Positions 1 through 8,809 of a DNA stretch of 64,000 bases are shown here, one piece after another (the first letter of the stretch is position 1; each line of letters starts with the position of its first letter). The notes below the pieces were generated by a model. It searched no databases. It was given only the letters and a program-made list of their open reading frames with translations, and was not told the DNA's origin. Made by a program: the position numbers and the translations under genes. The stretch spans positions 62,001 to 126,000 of the forward strand of contig NZ_JARZHF010000007.1 in assembly GCF_029891575.1 (NCBI RefSeq), given 5' to 3'. This stretch comes from Salipaludibacillus daqingensis (GTDB lineage: Bacteria > Bacillota > Bacilli > Bacillales > Salisediminibacteriaceae).

Positions 1-1127
1 TTTTTAAGATTTAATCCTGCGTTCTTATCGCGGTCGTGATGCACACCACAAACACACGTCCACTCCCGCAAATTCAAATCTTTCACGTCTTTGTTTTTAT
101 AGCCACAATTGGAACATCGTTGGGAGCTAGGGAAGGTTTTACTCACTTCCACCACCGTCTTCCCGTACCATTCAGCTTTATATTTCAACATGGTCTTGAA
201 TTGGAACCAAGATACGTCAGCGATGGATTTAGCTGTTTTCTTATTTTTCATCATGTTCGATACTTGCAGACTCTCCACTCCGATAATATCGTGATTTTTG
301 ATAATATCCGTCGAAGTCTTATGCAAGAAATCTGTCCGCTTGTTTTCCATCTTTTCGTGCATTCGAGCGACCTTGATTCGTTGCTTATTCCAGTTGCTAG
401 AACCGATGACTCGCCTTGATAGAATCTGTTGAGCCTTTGCTAACTTTTGTTCTAACGACTTGAAATAACGATTGTTTTTGTATCTTGTTCCATCTGCAAG
501 GATAGCGAAGTCTTTTAGTCCTAAGTCAACGCCTGTACTGGCGTTTGTCTTCGGCATGTCAACGACGTCTGTTTCAGCTAAGATCGACACAAAGTACTTA
601 CCGCTTGGATTGCGTCGTATGGTCGCATTGATGATTCGTCCATCCACGTCACGACTTTTAGCAAACCGAACAAGACCAAGCTTCGGCAACTTGATGTGTT
701 TACTTGAAACAGCGATATTTCCATTGGTTTGCTTTGTGGTATAGGACTGTACCTTGTTCTTTTTACTTTTAAATGTAGGGGCTTTGGTTTGTTTTTTATA
801 ATACCGTTGGTAAGAATCAGCGAGGTTTTCAACGGATTTTTGCAGGGAAATACTATCCACTTCTTTTAAGAAAGGATACTGCTCTTTTAACTGGCGAACC
901 GCTTTAATCGAGTCGTATTTGTTGAAAAACTCCCCTTTCCAGTTATTTGAAGGTAGCTGACCGTTTTGCACCATGTCTTCGACGATGTACCAGTAAGCGT
1001 CTTTTTGCTTCTGCTTACCGAGGAAGAAATTGAACACAAATCTAGAACAACCGAGCGTTTTATGAATGAGATCGACCTGTTTTTGGTTAGGAAAAAGACG
1101 AAATTTGAACGCTTTTTTTACGAACAT
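1..1127 (-). CDS. tnpB: TnpB-family RNA-guided nuclease (IS200/IS605), cut by left edge
   Basis: Transposon-encoded RuvC-type nuclease of the TnpB/IS1341 class. Known members use an RNA copied from the element's far end to cut DNA and help keep the transposon. Read here on the minus strand, 375 residues are visible and the frame runs off the window with no stop. All RuvC residues are present: D201 (GVDLGLKDF), E285 (GVESLQ) and D365 (HHDRDKNAG), plus a CxxC/CxC zinc knuckle (C338, C341, C358, C360). The start ATG follows GAGGTG at 7 bases. No stop or frameshift is seen, so it looks functional. No tnpA is in the window. The 3' end and any guide RNA lie beyond base 1. Confidence 0.93.
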   Translation of the reverse strand, partial: MFVKKAFKFRLFPNQKQVDLIHKTLGCSRFVFNFFLGKQKQKDAYWYIVEDMVQNGQLPSNNWKGEFFNKYDSIKAVRQLKEQYPFLKEVDSISLQKSVENLADSYQRYYKKQTKAPTFKSKKNKVQSYTTKQTNGNIAVSSKHIKLPKLGLVRFAKSRDVDGRIINATIRRNPSGKYFVSILAETDVVDMPKTNASTGVDLGLKDFAILADGTRYKNNRYFKSLEQKLAKAQQILSRRVIGSSNWNKQRIKVARMHEKMENKRTDFLHKTSTDIIKNHDIIGVESLQVSNMMKNKKTAKSIADVSWFQFKTMLKYKAEWYGKTVVEVSKTFPSSQRCSNCGYKNKDVKDLNLREWTCVCGVHHDRDKNAGLNLK

Positions 1128-1146
1128 GACATCACCTCATTTCACA

Positions 1147-1160
1147 AGAACGTTTGTTCT
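1147..1160 (-). promoter_or_regulatory. LexA (DinR) box-like palindrome before tnpB
   Basis: On the minus strand this reads AGAACAAACGTTCT. The core GAAC-AAAC-GTTC fits the Bacillus LexA consensus GAAC-RNRY-GTTY. It lies just downstream of a TATAAT and about 20 bases before the tnpB ATG, where bound LexA would block transcription. Binding is inferred. Confidence 0.5.
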
Positions 1161-1161
1161 A

Positions 1162-1167
1162 ATTATA
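1162..1167 (-). promoter_or_regulatory. -10 box of tnpB promoter
   Basis: A perfect TATAAT on the minus strand, about 35 bases before the tnpB ATG. The only -35 candidate, TTGGCG at 1187-1192, is weak and 19 bases away. Confidence 0.45.
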
Positions 1168-1262
1168 TCATGAGGTGAGTGGCTATCGCCAATCGCCATT
1201 CATCTCCCCCTTATCACTGGGCTAAAAGCCCTTCTCGCGATGGAAGAGGGAGTCTTCTGTCG
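1168..1262. mobile_element. probable end region of the IS200/IS605-type element
   Basis: The region upstream of tnpB is GC-richer than its surroundings and full of short inverted repeats: GGGCTAAAAGCCC at 1219-1231, a TGGC/GCCA pair with a repeated ATCGCCA at about 1180-1198, and CTTC/GAAG pairs at about 1231-1257. IS200/IS605 elements have subterminal hairpins instead of terminal inverted repeats. The exact outer boundary cannot be set without an empty-site comparison. Confidence 0.45.
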
Positions 1263-1390
1263 GAAAACGATAAAAAATGCCTTCCTATTTTTCGTCATAT
1301 TTATGATACAATAAATTCGATAATGAATTGTACTTGATTTATGACGGAATTAAAATTTGAAATGAGATTAAAAAGGTAAAGGTGATAGGT

Positions 1391-1591
1391 ATGGGACATT
1401 CAAAAAGATGGGAATGCTATCGTTTTATTTGCGATTATGAAGAGAAGCATGAAGCTATAGATAATAAGAAAAACTCACAATTAGACAAGGCAAAGGTTGA
1501 ATTTTTCCTATTTGAACATAGAGGACAGGAGCTAAAAAATCAATCGATTTATTTAGATAAAAATAAGTATATGGAATGGTTTATTAGATAA
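1391..1591 (+). CDS. hypothetical small protein (66 aa)
   Basis: Not recognised. A charged, soluble protein (start MGHSKRWECYRF) with a lysine- and glutamate-rich middle and no membrane segment or signal peptide. The ATG at 1391 follows AAAGGTGAT; a GTG at 1382 in the same frame would overlap that ribosome site, so the ATG is preferred. It stands alone between the IS element and a glycosyltransferase and is followed by a hairpin terminator, which supports its being a real transcription unit. Confidence 0.5.
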   Translation: MGHSKRWECYRFICDYEEKHEAIDNKKNSQLDKAKVEFFLFEHRGQELKNQSIYLDKNKYMEWFIR

Positions 1592-1633
1592 AACCTTTTG
1601 AATATTTCCTAAAAGAGTTTTAGATACAATTAC

Positions 1634-1662
1634 TCTTTCCTCCATAGAGGAAGGGTTTTTTT
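1634..1662 (+). terminator. rho-independent terminator
   Basis: Stem CTTTCCTC/GAGGAAGG with a CATA-type loop, followed by a run of seven T, 43 bases after the stop of the 66-aa gene. Confidence 0.8.
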
Positions 1663-1750
1663 GCGTGATTCTCGAGTTTCCTGAGTTCGTCGGTTTAAAT
1701 CAAATAGAGGAGTGGAAAATATACATTATAATGTAAAGGGGATGAACGAT

Positions 1751-1846
1751 GTGTTATTGAAAAATGGTAAAGGGATTTTTTTGGAACGAAAGATAATCAG
1801 ATTAATTCACGTATCTCCATTCTACATTGGAGTCATTAAGACATGA
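1751..1846 (+). CDS. possible 31-aa leader peptide coupled to the glycosyltransferase
   Basis: GTG-started frame of 31 codons with a good ribosome site (AAAGGGGA, 8 bases upstream). Its TGA overlaps the ATG of the next gene as ATGA, the usual mark of translational coupling. The peptide is basic and hydrophobic (VLLKNGKGIFLERKIIRLIH at the start). It could be a real micro-protein, a regulatory leader or the worn tail of a lost gene. No function is assigned. Confidence 0.35.
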   Translation: MLLKNGKGIFLERKIIRLIHVSPFYIGVIKT

Positions 1847-3000
1847 TATATTTAGCTGCCGTTACTTGTCTATTATGGGTGCTTGTCCTTATTGATGCAT
1901 CTCTTGGAATGAAAAAGATGCCACGGCTAGAAAAAATTCATATGCGAGATTCCTTGAAAGGAGATTCTCCATTAGTATCTGTGATTGTTGCAGCAAAAGA
2001 TGAAGAAACGAAAATCGAAGAAAGTTTACGATCGCAATTCTCTCAAATCTATCCAAGGATTGAATGGATTGTTGTGAATGACCGTTCGGATGATGCAACA
2101 GGCAAAATTATCGATCAGTTATCGTTAGAAGAGTCTAGAATGAGATCGATCCACATTAAAAAACTGGAAAAAGGATGGTTAGGTAAAAACCATGCCCTTT
2201 ATCAAGGTTATCTTGCTTCAAAAGGAGACTATCTTTTGTTTACAGATGCTGATGTGATGTTTCACCAGGATACACTTGGAAAAGCAGTTTCTTATGTGTT
2301 GGATTATAAGGTTGACCATTTAACGTTAGCACCAAAAATGGACGTTAAAAGTTATTGGACCAATGCTTTTGTAAGTTTCTTTATGTTTGGTTTTTCATAT
2401 TTCAAACGGCCTTGGAAAACGAACGATGATAAAAGTAATCACGCTCTCGGAATTGGTGCATTTAACTTAATAAAAAAGGATGTTTATGAAGAGATTGGTA
2501 CACATAAACAAATAAGAATAAGACCAGATGACGACTTGATGCTCGGTGTAGCTATTAAAAAAAGCGGGAAGAAACAACGAGTTGCTATGGCTTTATCACA
2601 TCTGAAAGTGGAGTGGTATCCTTCTTTAAAAGAAGCGTTGATCGGTTTAGAGAAAAATACGTTTGCTGGATTATATTATAGTTATTTTATGGTTTTCTTA
2701 TCTATTTTCGGTATTTTCTTTTCTCAACTTTGGCCTTTTATTGCTTTATTTGTTACTGATGGAACAACACGATTATTAAACTTATTAGTAATTATATTGA
2801 TTTTTCTAGTCTATTTGCAAACGTCATTTAGCAAAGTGAAGGAATCTACTAAAACCTTTGCTGTTTTCCCGGTCACATCGGTTCTATTTATGTACAGTAT
2901 CATTCGAGCAATGGTATTAACGACAGTTCGTGGAGGAATTGTATGGAGAGGAACCTTTTACCCATTATCGTTGTTGAAAAATAAAAAAATGATGAAATAG
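1843..3000 (+). CDS. family 2 membrane glycosyltransferase (CrtQ-like)
   Basis: GT-A fold glycosyltransferase, 385 aa, expected at the inner membrane and transferring a sugar from a nucleotide donor. One N-terminal membrane helix (about 1-20) precedes the GT2 core: VSVIVAAKDEE, VVNDRSDD, the metal-binding DAD in LLFTDADVMF, and RPDDDLMLG in the acceptor region. About three membrane helices follow, and the end carries WRGTFYPL, as in enzymes that glycosylate carotenoid acids. No carotenoid genes are nearby, so the acceptor is unknown. The ATG overlaps the stop of a short upstream frame, suggesting coupled translation. Confidence 0.8.
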   Translation: MIYLAAVTCLLWVLVLIDASLGMKKMPRLEKIHMRDSLKGDSPLVSVIVAAKDEETKIEESLRSQFSQIYPRIEWIVVNDRSDDATGKIIDQLSLEESRMRSIHIKKLEKGWLGKNHALYQGYLASKGDYLLFTDADVMFHQDTLGKAVSYVLDYKVDHLTLAPKMDVKSYWTNAFVSFFMFGFSYFKRPWKTNDDKSNHALGIGAFNLIKKDVYEEIGTHKQIRIRPDDDLMLGVAIKKSGKKQRVAMALSHLKVEWYPSLKEALIGLEKNTFAGLYYSYFMVFLSIFGIFFSQLWPFIALFVTDGTTRLLNLLVIILIFLVYLQTSFSKVKESTKTFAVFPVTSVLFMYSIIRAMVLTTVRGGIVWRGTFYPLSLLKNKKMMK

Positions 3001-3026
3001 TGGAGGAGTACCTCCATTATTTTTTG
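3001..3026 (+). terminator. rho-independent terminator
   Basis: TGGAGG/CCTCCA stem with loop AGTA, then TTATTTTTT, starting right after the glycosyltransferase stop codon. Confidence 0.8.
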
Positions 3027-3291
3027 ATTCCAATTGGATATTTATGTTTATATTCTTAAAAAGTATAATTAAACGTTAAGGGAGTGTGGAAAGAAAATAT
3101 TTCTGACTTAAGCAATAATTATCTAGAATAATTATATTTTTTTATGTGATATAGAGAAGTTTATCCATAACTCAAACGTCTTCGAAAGATAAGTGCTATA
3201 ATTGAAAAAGTGTCATCTTCATTATCCAATAAAAAGTCTAAAACAAATCAAGATAATAAGTATAAATGGAATAGGAAAAGGAAGGTCGTTT

Positions 3292-4461
3292 ATGGCAGAA
3301 CAAAACATTACTAGATTAAATATCAATGGGAAAGAACTCATTCTTATTGGGACTGCTCATGTATCTAAACATAGTGCGGAGCAAGTAAAGGAAGTTATTG
3401 AAGCAGAAAATCCTGACACCGTCTGTGTGGAACTAGATGAGCAAAGATATAAGGCTGTGACGGATGGTAATCAATGGAAAGATATGGATATTTTTAAAGT
3501 GATTAAAGAGAAGAAAGCTTCTTTACTTTTAATGAATTTACTTATATCCTCGTTCCAAAAGAGAATGGCAAAACAATTTGGAATCAAACCTGGTCAAGAA
3601 ATGATTCAGGGAATTGAATCGGCGAATGACATTGGTGCAGAGATTGTTTTAGCCGATCGAAATATCCAAATCACATTTGCTCGTATTTGGCATGGTATTG
3701 GTTTTTGGGGTAAAGCGAAATTAATGACGTCGATAATCGCAAGTATTTTTAATAAAGAAGAAGTATCCGAAGAAGATATGGAAAGAATGAAGTCGGAGGA
3801 TATGCTTAATTCGGTGCTAGAAGAATTTACCCGTTCATTTCCGAAACTAAAAGTACCTTTAATTGATGAAAGAGATCAATATCTATCTCAGAAAATAAAA
3901 GATGCACCTGGAAACAAAGTAGTTGCTGTTTTGGGAGCTGCCCATGTTCCAGGTATTAAAGAAGAAATTAAACAAGATCATAATTTAGAAGCTTTATGTG
4001 AAAAGCCACCTAAATCGAAAGTACCTAAAATTCTTGCGTGGGCGATACCGTTGTTTATTATAAGTATTATTGCATACACGTTATTTAACAATCCCGCTGC
4101 AGGAATGCAACAAATCATTAGTTGGGTTCTTTGGAATGGATCATTCTCGGCGCTAGGTGCATTGATTGCCTTTGGTCATCCAATGGCGATTCTTACAGCT
4201 CTCGTCGTGGCGCCATTAAGTTCCCTAAGCCCAATGCTTGCTGCTGGGTGGTTTGCGGGAATCGCACAAACGTACTTCCGGCGTCCTAATGTGAGAGACT
4301 TTGAAAGTTTATCTGACGATGTTTATAATTTTAAAGGATTTAGAGACAACAAAGTGAGTAGGATATTGCTCGTTGTCGTTTTAAGTAACATCGGAAGTAC
4401 CATTGGAACAATGATCGGTGGAGCCGATGTGATTCGTTTGTTCTTACAAAATTTTATGTAA
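3292..4461 (+). CDS. TraB/PrgY family membrane protein
   Basis: TraB-domain protein, 389 aa. The soluble N-terminal two thirds carry the GTAHVSKHSAEQV and VELDEQRY motifs and a second conserved histidine in GAAHVPGI; this domain resembles the catalytic core of Tiki/GumN/PrgY metalloproteins. The last third has about four membrane helices from roughly residue 240. Enterococcal PrgY limits peptide pheromone activity, but most chromosomal copies have no assigned role. The ATG at 3292 follows GGAAAAGGAAGG; the frame is open for 30 codons upstream but has no ribosome site there. Confidence 0.85.
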   Translation: MAEQNITRLNINGKELILIGTAHVSKHSAEQVKEVIEAENPDTVCVELDEQRYKAVTDGNQWKDMDIFKVIKEKKASLLLMNLLISSFQKRMAKQFGIKPGQEMIQGIESANDIGAEIVLADRNIQITFARIWHGIGFWGKAKLMTSIIASIFNKEEVSEEDMERMKSEDMLNSVLEEFTRSFPKLKVPLIDERDQYLSQKIKDAPGNKVVAVLGAAHVPGIKEEIKQDHNLEALCEKPPKSKVPKILAWAIPLFIISIIAYTLFNNPAAGMQQIISWVLWNGSFSALGALIAFGHPMAILTALVVAPLSSLSPMLAAGWFAGIAQTYFRRPNVRDFESLSDDVYNFKGFRDNKVSRILLVVVLSNIGSTIGTMIGGADVIRLFLQNFM

Positions 4462-4479
4462 AACTTAAACTAAAGTATT

Positions 4480-4515
4480 AAAACGAGACAGTCCAATTGG
4501 GCTGTCTCGTTTTCA
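4480..4515 (+). terminator. strong hairpin terminator
   Basis: AAAACGAGACAG pairs with CTGTCTCGTTTT around a 9-10-base loop. It sits between the traB-like gene and the convergent RDD gene and can serve both strands. Confidence 0.85.
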
Positions 4516-4621
4516 TTGAAGTCATTGTTAATTAAAGTATCATATGGAGGATCCATAACCCATTTTATAAAACATTGTTTCATCTACCGTTTCCAAATAA
4601 GCGTTTTTAATGAATAACGTA

Positions 4622-5110
4622 TTATTTCTTCAAGTACGTTTTGCTCCATTTATCGTATAATGGTCTTCTTCCTTTTGTAAACGAAAGAAAAAAAGTAGGG
4701 AATAGAACAATTTTTAATAATTCTCTTTGAAAATATTTTCTTTTCGTTACATGTTGTTCGTTCTCATCAACGACGGTTAAATCAGTAAACATCATACCAA
4801 ACGTTTGTCTTTTGAACATCGGATAGATGTATTGATAAATAATAAATACTGTACCTAAAATCAGCCAATTAATGAAATATAAGTGGAACTCATTGTTAAA
4901 TATGTAATCACGTGTTCTAATTGGATCTGCTATAAATGGACTGTCTGTAGACACCATCATCCAGAGTGTTGTAAATGCACCAACCATGAACAGTACCATC
5001 GAAAGTACAACTATGTCATAAAACAAAGCTAAAAGTCTAATAAATCCGCCAGCATTTCGGTTTATTTCAACTGGTTTTATATTTGATAATAGGATATCCA
5101 ATCTACTCAT
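4622..5110 (-). CDS. RDD family membrane protein
   Basis: 162-aa protein with three hydrophobic segments (about residues 23-48, 78-96 and 125-145) and the RDD-family pattern in which an arginine opens the first helix (GGFIRLLALFYDIV). Some RDD proteins act in Na+(Li+,K+)/H+ exchange or compatible-solute transport; others are unassigned. The ATG at 5110 has AAGGAG seven bases upstream and is preferred over an in-frame ATG five codons earlier that lies ahead of that ribosome site. Transcribed alone, convergent with the TraB-like gene. Confidence 0.75.
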   Translation of the reverse strand: MSRLDILLSNIKPVEINRNAGGFIRLLALFYDIVVLSMVLFMVGAFTTLWMMVSTDSPFIADPIRTRDYIFNNEFHLYFINWLILGTVFIIYQYIYPMFKRQTFGMMFTDLTVVDENEQHVTKRKYFQRELLKIVLFPTFFLSFTKGRRPLYDKWSKTYLKK

Positions 5111-5403
5111 AAAACGCTCCTTCATGTGAACTGCCGTATTTTAAAGTTACGTGTATAAATCATTTTAGTTTCAAAAATAATGGAATTTTTGAGAAATTAA
5201 GTCTCTTTATATTAACATAAAATTCCAATGAAATAAAAATTCATTCAAAAAGGATGATGTATTTAACATAATCTGGTGAAAGAATATCACAAGATGGTAT
5301 TTAACTTTTGTGTATTTTTAAACCTTTGAAGGAGATTATATGAAAGAGGAGTCTGCTTCAAGCTAGTACAAACTCTAGAAGAGGGGAAAGGTGGCAATTC
5401 CAA

Positions 5404-6186
5404 ATGTGGAATGCAATTTTCTGGGGAACGCTTGCGGCATCAGCAACAATGTTTGGTGCTATATTAGCGATGAAGCTTTCGATACCAAAAAGAATAATAG
5501 GATATATTATGGCACTAGGTACTGGGGCACTAATTGGGGCTACTACTTACGAATTGCTTGAAGGCTCGCTAGAAATTAGTGGATTTAAAGAAGTTGGAAT
5601 AGGTTTTTTAGGTGGTGCGTTGATTTTTACGTTATTAGATTATTTTATTTCTCATAAAGGTGGAAATCAGCGTAAAGGTTCGGATCGAAAAGATCATCTG
5701 ACCGAAGGCAATCAATTAACACCTATTAAAAGGAAAAATTCGAAAGAGAAAGGAAAAACTTCAGGAATGGGTATTTTCATTGGAACAGTTATGGACACCC
5801 TTCCCGAGTCTGCAATGATAGGCATGAGTTTAATTGGAGGAAGTTCGGTGAGTTTAGCTCTTTTAGTATCGGTATTTATAAGTAATATTCCAGAAGGACT
5901 TTCTAGTACAGTTGGATTAAGAAAAAGTGGATTTACTAATAAAAAAATTATGATGATGTGGGTATTAGTCGTATTTTTCTCTGCGATTAGTTCATTAGCA
6001 GGAGCTACATTACTTGAAATGGCTTCAAATAATATTAAAGCTATTATAAGTAGTTTTGCTGGTGGTGCAATTATTGCCATGATTGCATCAACAATGATGC
6101 CAGAAGCATATAAAGAAGGCGGTCCGACCGTAGGTTTTGTGACTTCCATTGGTGTATTTATTGCTTTGTGGCTACACCATTTATAA
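5404..6186 (+). CDS. ZIP-family transporter with altered metal-site motifs
   Basis: 260-aa polytopic protein, about seven or eight membrane helices, with a charged lysine-rich cytoplasmic loop around 84-118 as in ZIP carriers. The two signature helices align with ZupT (HNFPEG and HNIPEG) but read DTLPES (D131, E135) and SNIPEG (S160, E164). Both histidines are thus replaced while both prolines and glutamates remain. This points to a divergent subgroup whose substrate may not be zinc or iron. The start ATG is preceded by AAAGGTGG. It stands alone; no metal-responsive operator was recognised. Confidence 0.8.
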   Translation: MWNAIFWGTLAASATMFGAILAMKLSIPKRIIGYIMALGTGALIGATTYELLEGSLEISGFKEVGIGFLGGALIFTLLDYFISHKGGNQRKGSDRKDHLTEGNQLTPIKRKNSKEKGKTSGMGIFIGTVMDTLPESAMIGMSLIGGSSVSLALLVSVFISNIPEGLSSTVGLRKSGFTNKKIMMMWVLVVFFSAISSLAGATLLEMASNNIKAIISSFAGGAIIAMIASTMMPEAYKEGGPTVGFVTSIGVFIALWLHHL

Positions 6187-6375
6187 AGGAGGGAGAAGCA
6201 TTGTTGTTTTTATAAATTTCATAACATTCCATATCAATTAATAGAACGGGTGAGTTAGTAACATTCTTTTTTTTACGTTTCGTTATCTAGTTGTTGAGAT
6301 CGTTTTCCATTTCAATGATAATGAAGATATATCAACTATTTAACTTATCAAAATATAGAAAAAAGGGTGTGTCGT

Positions 6376-7059
6376 ATGCTGAAAGGTCACGTTATTGTCG
6401 TTACTGGAGGTACTAGAGGAATTGGTAAAGGTGTCGTTGATTTATTACTCCGGGAAGATGCAATACCAATTGTTTTAGCAAAAAATAAAGAATCAATTGC
6501 TAATTTAAGAAAAGCGGTCAACAATACTGTTGATGCATACCAATGTGATATTACTTCTAGCGAAGAAGTTTCAGATGTAATGGATAACATTGCTGAAAAA
6601 TATGGGAGAATTGACATATTAGTTAATAATGCTGGAGTAGGTGTCTTCAAACGATTCGAGGACATAACCGAAGAAGATTGGGACAGTCAAATAAATACGA
6701 ATTTGAAGGGTGCTTTTCTATGCAGTCAAGCGGCTTACAGAATAATGATGAAAAATCAATCAGGACAAATTATTAATATTGCATCAGACCTTGCTTATAA
6801 AGGAAGAGAAATGGCTTCTGTCTATTGTGCCAGTAAGTGGGGGCTATTAGGCCTTTCTGAAACGATGAATGAAGAAGGGAAAAAATATGGAATTCGTGTT
6901 TCCACTGTATCACCAGGACTAGTGCAAACCGATTTCGCTGGCGTCTCAGCTTCAAAAAAATCTCATGGATTAACGATAGAAACCGTAGCTAAACAAATTC
7001 TATCTGTTATGAAAACCGAAAAAGATGCGTTAGAAATAGAAATAATTATACGTCCATAA
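6376..7059 (+). CDS. SDR family oxidoreductase
   Basis: 227-aa short-chain dehydrogenase/reductase. Visible motifs are the NAD(P)-binding GGTRGIG near the start, NNAGV in the middle and the catalytic Tyr-xxx-Lys in YCASK with an upstream serine in NIASD. The length suits a classical single-domain cytosolic SDR close to 3-oxoacyl-ACP reductases, but the substrate cannot be read. The ATG at 6376 has AAGGGTG seven bases upstream; an in-frame GTG at 6367 lies inside that ribosome site. Confidence 0.85.
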   Translation: MLKGHVIVVTGGTRGIGKGVVDLLLREDAIPIVLAKNKESIANLRKAVNNTVDAYQCDITSSEEVSDVMDNIAEKYGRIDILVNNAGVGVFKRFEDITEEDWDSQINTNLKGAFLCSQAAYRIMMKNQSGQIINIASDLAYKGREMASVYCASKWGLLGLSETMNEEGKKYGIRVSTVSPGLVQTDFAGVSASKKSHGLTIETVAKQILSVMKTEKDALEIEIIIRP

Positions 7060-7141
7060 GAATCGGTATATTATTTAACGTAGGTCCTTACGTGTTAACT
7101 GATGGGTCACCCAAATGATGAAATAAGGAAAGAAGCAAATG

Positions 7142-7173
7142 TAAAGCACGATACACATAGCTATCGTGCTTTA
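7142..7173. terminator. bidirectional hairpin terminator
   Basis: AAAGCACGATA pairs with TATCGTGCTTT around an 8-base loop between the convergent SDR and amidase genes. Confidence 0.8.
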
Positions 7174-7183
7174 TATTTATAGC

Positions 7184-8044
7184 TTAGTTCATTTGTTTTA
7201 AGAGCATCCTTCGAGTATTCGGACCGTATATACCGTCTACTTCATATGGTAAATATACTTTTTGAAATCTCCTTATTGCGTCAGCTGTTTTTGGACCATA
7301 TATACTATCAATTCCAAAGTTCTTCTCAAATCGATCGGGATAAAAGTGAATCTTCACAAGTGCTTTCTGGACTGATCGCACCCCTGAACCACGAGGATAA
7401 GGGAACGTTGCTTTATATATTTTATTTGGCAAAGGAATCATTTTTGATTCTTCCACGATGTTCCTAGTATTCGTTTTAGAAGACGAATTCGTCATATTAG
7501 TTATGGATAGCGGTGATTCCCATGAAGCGACATACTCAGAAACATCGTTTAAAAAAGTATTCCAATAGATACCGTTTGGTTCTAACCAACTTTGTGGATC
7601 TCTTCTTCGTGTTGGATCTTCAAATCGATGAGCAGAAATTCTTTTGGTCGGGTTCCAGTTATATTGGACACAAATGTTCGCCCAAGCCCAAACGAAACGG
7701 TCATACGCGATAGCAAATTCTCCAGTTCTACAAAGGCTTATAGCTACGGCATTATCATTGGCGTGTCCAAGTTTAAGTGTTTGTCGATCCATGTCACGAC
7801 GAACATGGAGGGCTATTTCATTAAGAGGAATCAATTCAACAATTCGTTCACTATCTACTAATTGATGATAAGATGCATAGACATTGTTGTTTTGAAAGTA
7901 TCTTACATGAGCAAGGGCATCAGCATCATTGTTGGCAGTTTCATGAGCCACACCAAACTTTCGATTCATCAGCTTCTTTCGACTACGATTCACATGGTTT
8001 GTAATCCAATGTTTTTCTACGACATACTTATTTTTTAATAACAA
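7184..8044 (-). CDS. N-acetylmuramoyl-L-alanine amidase with C-terminal peptidoglycan-binding domain
   Basis: 286 aa. The N-terminal Amidase_2 (T7-lysozyme/PGRP-like) domain, about 1-165, shows the zinc-site histidine in GVAHETAN, YHQLVD and the second histidine in ISAHRFEDP. A Ser/Thr-rich linker follows, then a PG_binding_1 repeat (about 215-286, with GIDSIYGPKTADAIRRFQ). It should cleave the amide between muramic acid and the stem peptide. There is no signal peptide, as in prophage or mother-cell lytic amidases such as XlyA/CwlA. The start is TTG with AAAGGG eight bases upstream. No phage genes are beside it. Confidence 0.88.
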   Translation of the reverse strand: MLLKNKYVVEKHWITNHVNRSRKKLMNRKFGVAHETANNDADALAHVRYFQNNNVYASYHQLVDSERIVELIPLNEIALHVRRDMDRQTLKLGHANDNAVAISLCRTGEFAIAYDRFVWAWANICVQYNWNPTKRISAHRFEDPTRRRDPQSWLEPNGIYWNTFLNDVSEYVASWESPLSITNMTNSSSKTNTRNIVEESKMIPLPNKIYKATFPYPRGSGVRSVQKALVKIHFYPDRFEKNFGIDSIYGPKTADAIRRFQKVYLPYEVDGIYGPNTRRMLLKQMN

Positions 8045-8111
8045 TTCATCATCCCTTTCTTTTAAAAGAGAAGTACAGTTGGAAAAGGATAAAAGGGGAG
8101 GGATGTTGAAT

Positions 8112-8180
8112 ATGACTAGAATCGAAGTTTGTAAAAATATGAGAATCTTAGCTAAAAGGGGAGAGCGATTTGTTTATTAA
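8112..8180 (+). CDS. possible 22-aa upstream ORF
   Basis: ATG frame with GGGGAGG about ten bases upstream. It ends inside the start region of the next gene, so the two overlap by 11 bases. It is basic and cysteine-containing (MTRIEVCKNMRILAKRG). It could couple translation of the membrane protein that follows or be chance. Confidence 0.25.
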   Translation: MTRIEVCKNMRILAKRGERFVY

Positions 8181-8775
8181 ATTCATTATTCTTGTTATCC
8201 TTCTATCTTTCATTACAATGATCACAATTCACAATATACGAACAAAGAAAATGATTATGTCGTCAAACGAAGCTCTTTTACCAATGGAAGAATGGGAAAT
8301 TATCACACCGAAAGGGAAAGTGGAGAAACTTAGTTTGCAAATGAAGAGTTGGAAAATAAAAAAGAGGGTATCGATTGGCGTTTCCTTGTTGATGTTGCTT
8401 TTTCTTGGATTATTAATTGTGTTAGATGAAAATGTGTCGTGGTCTCAGTCGCTTTTCTTTCTTTATATTCCTATCATGACTTTAACAACGTTTCATGTAC
8501 CAAGTTTCTTAGTTGTTTCCAATGGTTTATATGTTGATGAACGCTTTTACGAATGGGAGAGGGTCAAAAGTTATCAAATATCTCCGATTAAAATCGGCGA
8601 TGAGGCATATGGGATGTTTGAACAATCAGGTGATTATAAAGAAATCATAATTCATGTAGATAAAAAACTACATCGAAAACAAAAAGTGTATCTTCGCGAT
8701 CAACATGTTGTCGAACAACTTCAGAAGTTGTTTAAAGAGTATCATGTCGCTCAGAAAAGTAAGAAAGCTTCATAA
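8170..8775 (+). CDS. hypothetical membrane protein (201 aa)
   Basis: Not recognised. One hydrophobic helix at the N-terminus (about 1-20), then a charged stretch, two helices (about 75-95 and 100-120), then a soluble C-terminal domain with a PH-like or YcxB/YdbT-like look (LYVDERFYEWERVKSYQI). Starts at TTG with AGGGGAG upstream. It is followed 34 bases later by the DUF429 gene, so the two may share a transcript. A membrane-anchored protein of unknown role. Confidence 0.65.
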   Translation: MFIKFIILVILLSFITMITIHNIRTKKMIMSSNEALLPMEEWEIITPKGKVEKLSLQMKSWKIKKRVSIGVSLLMLLFLGLLIVLDENVSWSQSLFFLYIPIMTLTTFHVPSFLVVSNGLYVDERFYEWERVKSYQISPIKIGDEAYGMFEQSGDYKEIIIHVDKKLHRKQKVYLRDQHVVEQLQKLFKEYHVAQKSKKAS

Positions 8776-8809
8776 TATTCTATGATTCTGAAAAATAGGG
8801 AGTGGTTAT

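Noticed and set aside
36-832. Several open frames on the plus strand, and a minus-strand frame in another phase, inside tnpB.
   Set aside because: They overlap an intact TnpB frame with all catalytic motifs and have no ribosome sites; they are shadows.
5341-5367. Eight-codon frame after AAGGAG upstream of the ZIP gene.
   Set aside because: Too short to judge; no regulatory structure is visible.
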